From the NCBI GenBank assembly GCA_003550305.1, contig QKYT01000082.1, forward strand, positions 202,731 through 243,224: 40,494 bases of DNA, written 5' to 3'. The notes under the pieces are model-generated. The model had not been told where the DNA came from and did not search any database. It was given only the letters and a program-made list of their open reading frames with translations. The translations under genes and the position numbers were made by a program. The DNA is from Glomus cerebriforme. Lineage: Eukaryota; Glomeromycota; Glomeromycetes; Glomerales; Glomeraceae. Numbering within the stretch: position 1 is the first letter of the stretch; the number at the start of each line of letters is the position of its first letter. Positions 31,381 through 40,494 of the stretch are shown one piece after another.

Positions 31381-33340
31381 TTAAGATCTCCAAAATTGGA
31401 TTTCATTTCGTGAGTCCTCGTCAATAATCCCGGCCAACTAGATTATATTATTATAAATATTAAAAAATTGTAGTGTCGAAAAAAAAAACCAAATTTTACT
31501 AACCTTGAGAAGTTCTTTATCTTCATTATTGCTATTTCTCTTATAACCACCACTTCTTTTAGCTGCTTCGACTTCTTCCCATTCCCATTCTTTTTCTTGT
31601 TTTTCTTTTGCTAAATCACCACCTAATCCAAAGACTTCAATTTCTACAACTTCAAACGGTATATCAAAGAAATTTCTAATAGCCGATAAACGATAAGTCG
31701 GTTTAACGTCATTAAGAGCATCATTTCGATAACGGCCAAATTGAAGTGTATTATCAATTTGAAGTACAAAAGAATTTTGATCCGAAGTTGTTATCATATT
31801 AGATGTTATACCAGAAGTGGCTATACCACCAAAACCAATACCAAATGATGGATTATAATAAACATAATTAGAATTCAATTTTGATGCAGGAAATTTTTCA
31901 AAAGCTGGCAAAATTTCAAAAAGTACACATTCTTCTGATCCAAAACAGGTTTTCGGATTAGAAGTTGATTTCCATGGATCAGCAACATAAGCGCCTAATA
32001 AGAAAGTATGTTCATATTTTTTACTTTTTGAAGTAAACAGAAATCCACTTCCATCAGGTTTTGGTGATGTAGCACTATCAGCATGTATTAATAGAAGAGT
32101 TGGACCGGGATATTTAAATACGTTTCTGTAAAAACGATTCATACTAAAACCATGTTTACTACTACTGTATAAACAATTCCAATGATGTCTTTTTATAATT
32201 TTTTCAGGCAACATCCAAGATAACAATCCCATATTCATCTGATTTAATATATCTGAATTTGAATCTAATTTTGGCCAATATTGAACTTTTGGACCTTGAA
32301 ATAAGGAATCTTTTCTTTGTTGAGATAATGTTAAACCTATTAAAAATTGTCCGTACATGAAAGGTATAAATCCTCTAAATATATTTGGAGCATTTCGATT
32401 AATAAAATTTTGGAATGTTAACCAAGTAATTACTTGATCTGATTTTATATTATCATATTGTTTCATAATATCAATGACATGTACAACATCATCATGGATT
32501 TGATTAATAAATTGTGGAGAAATGATTTTTTTTAAATTTTGTATTAAATCTTCAGAATTTGTATTAATTGAAGTCATTTCACTAGACATAAGCCATATTA
32601 GACCTGTTAATATTTTAATCATATCTTGAGTTCGTACTTTTGAAACTTTGGAAGGATCAGGTTCATAAAATCCAATAACTTTTAAAAATTCAGCATCTTC
32701 CGGTGTTATTATTTGAGGAATTTGAGAAATTGAAGGTTTAATTAATTCTAAACGATCCTTTTGTTCATTTTCAATGTCATTATCAGAGATGGAAAATGAA
32801 TCAAAAAGGAGTTTTGTTCGATCTTCATTAATTACACCTTCAATCAAATCACAATAGATAGCTATCGCCTTTATTAAACCATCATAAGTGAGAAGAGTAT
32901 TCGTGTGACCAACGGAAGGATAATTTGCCAGGTAAGTGAAAGAACGATATATAAGGGGACCAGTACCAATATCATCAGGAAATCCTAGATAACCCTATTA
33001 AAGTGTAAATTATAATAATAAATAATAAATTAATGATTTCTTTCAAATAACATGAAAAAGAAAAAAAAAAAAAATCTTTTGTATGAAAATTCATTACGAT
33101 AAAGGCCCCTTTGTTAATATGAGCTATACCCCTTTCATTTATGGTACTAAGATTATCAAATGAGGCTCTTAGAGAATAATTTTCAATCTGAGAAAATTTT
33201 CTCCTTAAAAGTTCATTTGATATTCTTGAAATCCTACCAACAGGTGAAAGATGAGATGATATATTTGATGTATTTGGCGTTGAGATTAGTTTCGAATTTT
33301 TTGACGGTCTTTTTCTAATATTACTATTATTATTTCCCAT
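31381..33340 (-). CDS. RTC5: RTC5-like TLDc-domain protein
   Basis: Three exons (33340-33098, 32994-31504, 31437-31381) give 596 residues. The N-terminus M-G-N-N-N-S fits an N-myristoylation signal (Gly2, Ser6), followed by a basic, Ser-rich stretch. Residues 82-330 are helical, starting G-Y-L-G-F-P-D-D. A TLDc domain (about 335-550) follows, with H-H-W-N-C-L-Y-S-S-S-K-H-G-F-S-M-N-R-F, G-P-T-L-L-L-I, F-L-L-G-A-Y and F-G-I-G-F-G-G. The C-terminus has the family's E-V-F-G-L-G-G-D and a charged stretch ending F-W-R-S. Yeast Rtc5 is a vacuole-linked TLDc protein that interacts with the V-ATPase; an earlier name came from telomere-capping screens. Length is close to yeast Rtc5 (about 570). The gene is divergent from the alpha/beta hydrolase gene. 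Confidence 0.9.
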
Positions 33341-34466
33341 ATTTTTATTTTAAAAAAAATTTGGGAAATTTCGTGATATTTATATAAAAAAACAAAAAAC
33401 AAATGAGAGTATGAATGATTCCGGAATGATTTTTAATTTGGGTTAACATACAAATATTTATATGATAAACATAAAATAGCTATTAATTCAGTGCAGTACC
33501 TGATTATTAGAAAAATCTTTTGAGAAAGGTTCGTTGAGATTGGTTACACGAAGTTTTTCGAAAAAAAAGATCTCACTTTTTGAGTTTTTGTGTAAGTTTA
33601 TTTTATATAATATATATTTTTTTTACATTAACGTGGAAAAAATTACCTAAAATATTTTTTTAACTTCCTAATATGAATAAAATAAATTACGACATATCAC
33701 AGATAAAAGTGATATACAAACAAATAATTAAATTTTTATATTTATTTATTTTTTTTTTTTNAAAAAAAAAAAAAGGAAACTTCTTTTACGCGATGTACAT
33801 AAATTTATTCTTTTTGGATTATTCTTGTATGAAATTTCTTTAATCAAATCTATTTTCTGCTAGTCATAATGTCATATGATTATCAATTTTACAGGAAAAA
33901 AAGAATGTTCGGCATTCTTGCTCTTCAAAGTGTAGCCAATCATTGTTGTTCATAAATTGTAGTTACCCTAGTTTCCTTTTCTGTTGATGTACATAATTAA
34001 TATGTAATGTACTGTACAGTTAGTTGATTTGACATTTTACTTAGAAAGTATTAATTGGTCATGCGCGTAGCCATTTATGTGATTGGATAAAAAATTAGCA
34101 ATTAATTGTGAAATCACAAGATTTTTAAGATTTTTTAATTTTTTTTTACTTATGTACGACAATAAAAAATTTTTATTACATAAAAAAAAATGAATTAATT
34201 CGTTATGAAAAATGATATCCAAAAAAAGATCATATTTAATATTAACCTATTTTGATTAAACCATACGTTTTCGATCTATCCAATTGTGGAGTACAATATT
34301 ATAAATGCTGTATTTTCCGGTTTATATAATAAGAATTGTTTTTAATTGATATATTTGGCACCTCCCCAAAAAAATTTACGGATCTGAATTATAAATAATC
34401 TTGCTTATTTCTTTTTTTTTTCTTATTTTTTGACATCTTGATTATTTTCTTTCTCGGAATTTAAAA
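33341..34466. promoter_or_regulatory. Divergent upstream region of RTC5 and the alpha/beta hydrolase, with an ambiguous base
   Basis: 1.1 kb, the longest gene-free stretch inside the gene block. An N at 33761 sits exactly between a T run (about 33747-33760) and an A run (about 33762-33774), the centre of a homopolymer palindrome. This is typical of an assembly junction or an unresolved hairpin. No gene or confident regulatory site was seen; the minus-strand frame at 34037-34222 is A/T noise. Confidence 0.4.
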
Positions 34467-36142
34467 ATGCTTTCGATATTTGGATGTCCAATAAAAATTT
34501 TTTGTAACAAAGAAACAGTTACATTAAATATAAGAAATAAAGAAACTAATGAATTAAAAAAAACTAAATTGTATGATTTTGTTAAAAAAAATTGTCCCTC
34601 GTTGATTGGAGACCAAGCTTATTATTATCCTACTCCTTGGATGGGACTTGGTCATGCTCAAACTGCTTATGCCGCTTTCCAGAAATTCAAAGAAATTCAT
34701 TTAGTTGATTATGAGAGGTATGAAAATGAACCATATAATTGGTATATTAGTCTGATAATTATTTAATTCGATCGGTATAAATTAGGAAAGTTGTTTCGAC
34801 ACCTGATGGAGGACAGATTACTGTCGATTGGACTCCTCCACTTAGTAAAAAACCATTTGATGATACTCCAACAATTGTCGTTTTACATGGATTAACTGGA
34901 GGTAATTATCTATATATATACATATATATTTTTTCCGATAATAAATTTAATAAATTAAATTATTTTCTAAATTTTCTTTTTTATTAGGAAGTCATGAGTC
35001 TTATATTAGGTGTATATTAGACATTTTAACTAATCCACCACATAATTATAGAGCAGTTGTAATTAATTTTCGTGGGTGTGCCGAATCCGACATTACGTCG
35101 CCAAGGCTTTATTCAGCTGGTGTAACTGATGACATTAGGTCAGTTATACATTACATTAGAGAATGTATTCCTGATGCTCCTTTATTAGGTATCGGATTTA
35201 GTATGGGTGCAAATATTTTAGTTAAGGTATTTATTAACTACTATAATTAAAAAAAAAATATATATATATATTATATTTTTGCTGTTTTAAATGGAGAGAT
35301 ATATATTTTTTCTTATATAGTATCTTGGAGAAGAAGGAGAAAACACTCCTTTGTTTGCCGCTGCTTCAGTTGCGAATCCTTTTGATTTGGTTTGGTTTGT
35401 ATATATATTCTTATATTATTTAATTAATTCATTCTATATTCTTATGTTATTTGATTCGTTTTTTTTAGTGGGATTAGAGCATTGGAAAGAACTTATATTG
35501 GAAAATATGTTTATTCACCTACTATGGCAAATAATCTCAAAAAAGCACTTGCAAGACATGAACATATTATGAAAGAAGATAAAAGATTAGATTTGGAATA
35601 TGCGAAATCAGTAAGTTAAAAAAAAAAAACAAAATTTTTTAAATCTAAATAAATTAAGTATTTCAATTTATTAGGCAATTACGTTAAGAGAATTTGATTC
35701 AAGATTAACAACAATAAGTTTTGGTTATGAAACAGTAGATCACTATTATAGAGATGCAAGTTCGTCACCATATATAACAAAAGTTAAAATACCATTATTA
35801 TGTTTAAATGCTGAAGATGATCCAGTTGCTTCACAAGAATGTATTCCTTATGATGAATGCATTTATAATCCAAATATTATTTTAGCTACTACTTATTATG
35901 GTGGTCATCTTGGCTGGTTTACTGGTTGGCGGAATCCAACTAGATGGTGTATTAAACCATTATCTGAGTGGTGTATTGCTTTTTTAGAAGTAAGTTAAAA
36001 AATAAATTTTATTTTTCAAATAAGATATATAAAAAATTTTAATATATATTTTAATTTATTATAGGAATATAGAAATAATCAATCAAATGATGAAGAAAAT
36101 AATTCTTTAAGTGAAGAAGAAACTGTTGTTGATGAAAGTTAA
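34467..36142 (+). CDS. Alpha/beta hydrolase of the YheT/EHT1/ABHD1-3 type
   Basis: Seven exons (34467-34717, 34786-34901, 34988-35226, 35321-35394, 35469-35610, 35675-35989, 36065-36142) encode 404 residues. The order is that of the AB-hydrolase-4 family: N-terminal W-M-G-L-G-H-A-Q-T, the oxyanion segment V-L-H118-G-L-T-G-G-S-H, N-F-R-G-C-A-E-S, nucleophile elbow G-F-S194-M-G-A-N, the acid in N-A-E-D322-D323-P-V, and the base G-G-H352-L-G-W-F. All catalytic residues are present, so an active esterase, lipase or acyltransferase is likely. Yeast Eht1/Eeb1 make medium-chain ethyl esters, but substrate cannot be read from sequence. The join at 35394/35469 creates a Cys codon (F-D-L-V-C-G-I-R); the frame requires it. 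The tail is Glu/Ser-rich. Confidence 0.9.
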
Positions 36143-36883
36143 AAACAAATTTAACTAAATATTTATAATATTAGTTAAAAATCATATATTGAAATTTTAA
36201 TATTAAAATACAAGTTAGTTAATGGATTTTACTAAATATTACTGGTGATAATTGTCATTATACATAAAAATTTTGATTTTTGACTAATATATATATATAT
36301 ATTTTTTGATAAGTTAATCATATTTATTGTATTAAATTTGTTAAAAATAAAATACATAAATATAAATAATGAGTACATTTTTGTTAAAATAAAAAATATA
36401 ACTTATTATATAATATAAAAGGTTTGTAAGAGTAATTCTATAAACAAAATATCTTGGCTGCAATCAGCCTTTTATTGATCACATTCTAATCCAGTATCAG
36501 TGCACTTGTTTCAATATTTCTTATCCAGTATTATATATAAATACTATCTGCAACATTTTGCTTAGATATCTATATTTATGTTCAATATTTATTATCCATA
36601 TTCCATAAAATATCCTGATTAATGATTATTATATGAACATATCCAAATATTTCTAAAAATAATGAATAAATTATATGTCTAAAATATTCAAATCTAAATT
36701 ACAAAAAAAAAATTTTACATTAGCATTAAATATGCTAATATATTATTAGAACTAATATAAAAATTAAAGTAATCACCAAATATTTTATAAGTTATATATA
36801 AAAGAGTTAGGGAAAGAAAAAAAATATAAAATATGGTTTTCAAGTAAAAAAAATCAGATAATTCAACATATAGAATTTTTGGA
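36143..36883. other. AT-rich flank of the gene block
   Basis: About 740 bases. A small hairpin word (ttggctgcaatcagcc) lies near 36453-36468. Otherwise low-complexity A/T with no open frame or element border before the Tc1-like terminal repeat. Confidence 0.5.
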
Positions 36884-38486
36884 TATATAGTAGCTTACAA
36901 AAGAAATATATCACTTGATTATAAAACTTAAAATTAATATATTTTATTAATTATAAATATCACTAATAAAAAATAAAATAGACGTATATTTATCAAACTA
37001 AAGTAAATATAAAAATGTAATTTTTATTTAAGTTAAATAATAAAAAAAAATTTTCTAATGCACAAAAATTCCAATTTTAATAATGTATTACTTACGTCAA
37101 ATTGGAATTTAGCAGTGAATTTTTATAAAAATAAAAATTAAATAAATGCATTTCAAAACTCATTATTATGTTATATAACTACTTTTTACTTTTATGATAT
37201 CATTTATGTGTTTTGGTATAAACTCAATTAATTTTATACATACATCTATCTTTATCTCATTCCAAATATTCTGAATTTTATTATATAGGTATTTTTTTCC
37301 TAAAATTTAAACTAAAAGTTTTCTAAAACATCTATTCACTTCTTTTCAAAGGTACTTAATAGAGTTGAGATTAGATGATTGGATTAGCTAATTAAGAAGT
37401 TCAACACTATTATGAGAAAATTAGTTCTTAATAGAATCATTATCCTATTAGAAAATAATCACATTAATATCTATAATATAATAAAAAAGATTTTCTAAAA
37501 AGTCTTCTATTAAAATTTGACAATAAAGTTTACTATTTAACTCTCCATCTATTTTACAAAGATTACTAACCCTTTTTGAAGTAAAGTACCTTAAACCATA
37601 ATATTTTTGCTACCAAATTTTACTATTGATTTAATATAAGAACTTCTTAAAGATTTCTCTAGTTTTTTCTAATAATACTAATGATCATCAAGCTAAAAAT
37701 CATAAACTTACTTTCATTTAATCACATTACTCTTAACCAGTCTTCAATAGTCTAATTTTAGTATTTTTAGATAAAGATAAAATAATAAGTTTGATAAGTT
37801 TTCTTAAAGTAAAGTTTTTTTTTTAACTTTTGACTTTAAATCATTTCTTTAAAATATTTGATATATAGGTTTTAATAAAACTTGAATGTTATTTTCTATT
37901 CTCAGCTTATCTTGAATATCAACAGCTGTTAAACATTTTTTAGAAATAATAAGTCAAACAATTTTCTATTCAGTATGAACGGAAAACATTTGGAAATAAC
38001 CTGATCTTAGTTAATCTTTAATATTACTAGTTTTTTGCATATGTTAGTAAGTTCTTATGATTGTTGACTAATAAATATTTATTTTAGAAGTAATATAATG
38101 GGTAGAGTAACCTTTTTCAATAAGAATCATAATCTTAACTCTTTATTTTATAAATAATCTATAATTTTTTTTTACATATTTTAGTAAGAAAAGATAAGAA
38201 ATTTTTTTTAAATTATTGATTTCAAATTAAAAAAAAATTTTTTTTTTTTTTTAGTAAACCATAAAAGTAATGGGCTGTAATGCATTACCAAAAATAGAAA
38301 TAAATAAAATTACAGGTTTAACATATAATTAAAACTAAATAATAATTATCATTTTTTATTTATTTTAATTTAATAATATAAAATAAATTTTTTTTTACTA
38401 ATAATATTTATAATTAGTAAAATACAGTATATTAATTTAAAGTTTTACAATTAAGTAATATGTTCTTTTGTAATTACTACATATGT
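36884..38486 (-). mobile_element. Full-length but decayed Tc1/mariner-like element, about 1.6 kb
   Basis: Terminal-repeat-like ends are visible: left, about 36884, atatatagtagcttacaaaa... with tcacttgattataaaactt; right, about 38440-38486, ...aagttttacaattaagtaat with ttgtaattactacat. The transposase lies on the minus strand. Around 37440-37350 it reads D-N-D-S-I, H-N-S-V-E-L-L-N-x-L-I-Q-S-S-N-L-N-S-I-K-Y-L and K-E-V-N-R-C, the same C-terminal segment as the copy at 248. Upstream catalytic blocks (37450-38150) contain multiple stops and shifts. Left-end sequence 36980-37420 matches the reverse complement of 260-720. Non-autonomous and inactive. Confidence 0.75.
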
Positions 38487-38675
38487 AAATGTAGTTTTAA
38501 TAGAAAAACTTTAGAATTACATAGTTTTTATAAAAAAAAGGTATATGGTACAATTTATATTTTATTTTTATTTTTATTTTATTAATTTTTTTTTTTTGAA
38601 GACAGGATGATAAATGACATTTTATTTAAGTATATTAATGCTCATAGTCATACATATGACTTAGATTAGGTTATG

Positions 38676-39175
38676 AAGATAACTTCATAGTCTATTGATA
38701 ACTTTATAATATAATAGTAGCTTCATAGTCTACTGGTATCTTCATAATATAATGGTAACTTCATAGTCTACCAGTATCTTTATAATATAATGGTAACTTC
38801 ATAATTTGCCAGTATTTTCATAATATAATGGTAACTTTATAATCTACCAGTATCTTCATAATATAATGATAACTTCATAGTCTACTGATAACTTCATAAT
38901 ATAATAGTAACTTTATAACATAATGATAACTTCATAACCTATTAGTAACTTTATAATATAATAGTGATTTTATAACCTAATTATATAATCTGATGGTAAT
39001 TTCATAATCTAATATTATGATCTGATTGTGACTTTATGATCTACTCAGTTTATTCTTTAGGTAGCTTCTTTGCATTTATAGTATTGTTTTAATCTTTTTC
39101 TATATAATATAGTAGTAATTTCATAGTCTAATGATGACTGGTAGTGCTTTAATTTAATGGTAATATTATGATCTA
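38676..39175. repeat. Minisatellite of about 38-40 bp units
   Basis: The words taacttcatagtctac, (t/c)agtatcttcataatataatgg and gataacttcataacctatt alternate from 38680 onward. They give a unit of roughly 20 bp that doubles to about 38-40 bp, well ordered to about 38950 and increasingly degenerate to 39175 (aatttcatagtctaatgat). There is no frame. Confidence 0.8.
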
Positions 39176-39735
39176 ATATTGACTACTTTTTTCTTGTTTT
39201 TAATCCATTTATATGATAAATTCTATATTGCTGATACTGGCTTTTTAGTCTTCTTTGAATGCCTGGTTTTATAATGAAAATACTGACCCTTCTGTATTGG
39301 TTTGGTTACCAGTTCTATGTTGAGAATGCTCATTTATTTGGTTACCTTCAGGATGCTAAAATAGTGTAAAAAAAGGTGACAAGTGGCACAGTAATTTGAT
39401 ATAAATATATGATTAATTTTAGCTAACATTATGCCATAATTCTGGCTGATCTTTAAAATACGTGATTTAAGGATCTAGCTTGGCAATATAATAGCACTAT
39501 AATAGTGTCATGCAACTGTTGAGAAATTAGCAGAGAACTTGAGTAATTCTATTAATTTGCTAATTTCAGATTACTTATATGCCAGCTTAAATACTAAGTT
39601 ATTATGCCTTAAAATCTGGCCAAAATTATAAAATTGTACTGGCTGAAATTTTTATTAATTTTACTACACCTACTGCTTTGGTCACATGACTTTTGCTGGC
39701 CCATAGGTCAGAGAATTCAAAATGTAAAAATAAAA
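39176..39735. repeat. Degenerate dispersed repeats with (t)atgcc-ataattctggc words
   Basis: The word ttatgccataattctggc at about 39430-39447 recurs in altered form at 39602 (ttatgccttaaaatctggc) and 39996 (tatgccataatttt). Related words are tactggctgaa and tgctggccca. Spacing is irregular. It looks like old repeat DNA; no gene was identified. Confidence 0.45.
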
Positions 39736-39739
39736 AAAA

Positions 39740-39990
39740 CTATGTATTACTATAGCCAACCTATTCACTTACTAAGAGCATACCATTTTACAACTCATTT
39801 ATTGCCTATTAGCTACCAGTATATGTATATCTCTTGGTTGCTAGTATATATATACCAATTTCATAAGTTAGAGGTGCGATATACATTACTATGGTCAGTT
39901 CATTTGACTGCCAGAAAGTGTATTATTCTGCAACCTAACTATTGTCTATTTGTTACTGATATATATCTAGGCTTCTTTATATCCAAATTA
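39740..39990. repeat. Two imperfect copies of a ~130-bp unit
   Basis: Copy one (about 39742-39845) and copy two (about 39872-39975) share the order attactatgg/cc-tca(g)tt-att, c-t-a-gaa-gcgtatta-tt-tacaac-ctatt, attgcctatt-gttac, agtatatgtatatct. The open frame 39634-40026 spans both copies and part of the flank, but the frame is an artefact of the repeat lacking stops. Not called as a gene. Confidence 0.5.
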
Positions 39991-40039
39991 TATATTTACA
40001 CAGTATTATGCCATAATTTTTTGTAATATTTATGTTTCT

Positions 40040-40345
40040 ATCATAGTACTTCGTATGTCTACAGTAATGTAATATTTACGAAGTACTATTGATGAAATAC
40101 TCCGTAGGTTTACAAATCTGTAATGGATTACAGAGTATTACAGTCAAAATACTCTATATATTTACATAACTATAATAATTACGTAGGACTACAGGCAAAA
40201 TACTCTGTAATTTATGTGACTATAATAATTATGTAGTACTACAGGCAAAATACTCTGCAAACTTANATTAAAGATGAAATACTTCATATACTTACAGATC
40301 GAAATATTTACATATTATTACATGTCGAAATACTTCAAAAATTCA
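40040..40345. repeat. Tandem repeat of about 50-51 bp
   Basis: The word aaatactc(t/c) recurs at 40096, 40147, 40198 and 40248 (spacings 51, 51, 50), then at 40277 and 40326 in altered form. Units contain actataataattacgtag and tactacaggc. An N at 40266 falls inside the array, consistent with an unresolved repeat in the assembly. Confidence 0.8.
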
Positions 40346-40494
40346 TATTAATCTTATTCACCATAATCAATTTTAATTAGGTATAATATTATATAAAATT
40401 ATGCATAACATTCATAAATTTATGAATAAAGTGTATTTACAATTATTTTATTGGTAGTTAAATTGCTGACAAAATTATCATCTTTCAAATACAA

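Noticed and set aside
39634..40026. 130-codon frame at the right end
   Set aside because: Spans two imperfect copies of a ~130-bp repeat; its openness follows from the repeat and there is no domain.
40040..40345. Regular 50-51 bp repeats considered as CRISPR
   Set aside because: Repeats are contiguous and imperfect without unique spacers, and the genome is eukaryotic.

Overview
This looks like a nuclear contig from a very AT-rich fungus. Thirteen protein-coding genes can be modelled. Twelve carry short GT-AG introns (mostly about 60-110 bases) and one is a single exon. The products are fungal types: LST8, the RNA polymerase III subunits RPC34 and RPC31, casein kinase 2 beta, NCA2, MED11, a CYK3-type protein and RTC5. 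The base composition, the F-box/LRR gene, the Cys-repeat/ADP-ribosyltransferase-like gene and the flanking Tc1/mariner debris best fit an arbuscular mycorrhizal fungus of the Glomeromycotina (Rhizophagus-like). That assignment is inference from composition and gene style, not a database match.

Layout. Bases 1-7768 hold no intact gene. They contain a 15-bp minisatellite, two decayed Tc1-like transposase copies, a six-copy 115-131 bp tandem array between GATCTGA-rich blocks, a 325-bp MITE-like element and a 390-bp fold-back element that share an internal module. From 7769 to 36142 is a compact gene block, in order: LST8 (-), RPC34 (+), CK2 beta (-), NCA2 (+), an FYRN/FYRC protein (-), MED11 (-), an F-box/LRR protein (+), RPC31 (+), a CYK3-like protein (+), a small Cys-repeat protein (+), a Cys-repeat/ART-like protein (+), RTC5 (-) and an alpha/beta hydrolase (+). 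From 36143 to the end the window is repetitive again: a full-length but broken Tc1-like element of about 1.6 kb and three different tandem-repeat fields.

Genes in the block tend to be paired. LST8/RPC34, CK2 beta/NCA2, MED11/F-box and RTC5/hydrolase are divergent pairs; the first three share short upstream regions (152, 315 and 281 bases). RPC34/CK2 beta, NCA2/FYR and ART/RTC5 are convergent. Functionally the block is mostly housekeeping. LST8 is a TOR-complex subunit, RPC34 and RPC31 belong to one Pol III subcomplex, CK2 beta targets the CK2 kinase, MED11 sits in the Mediator head, and RTC5 is a TLDc protein.

The least ordinary part is 28.6-31.3 kb. Two neighbouring genes share a repeated motif of about 27 residues, C-x4-C ... 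G-x3-(Y/F)-C-G-x2-C. In the larger gene it is fused to a PARP/ART-like domain that lacks the usual third-motif Glu and may have an alternative C-terminus. Exon models were built by hand from splice consensus and reading phase. All give complete frames, but none has been tested against transcripts.
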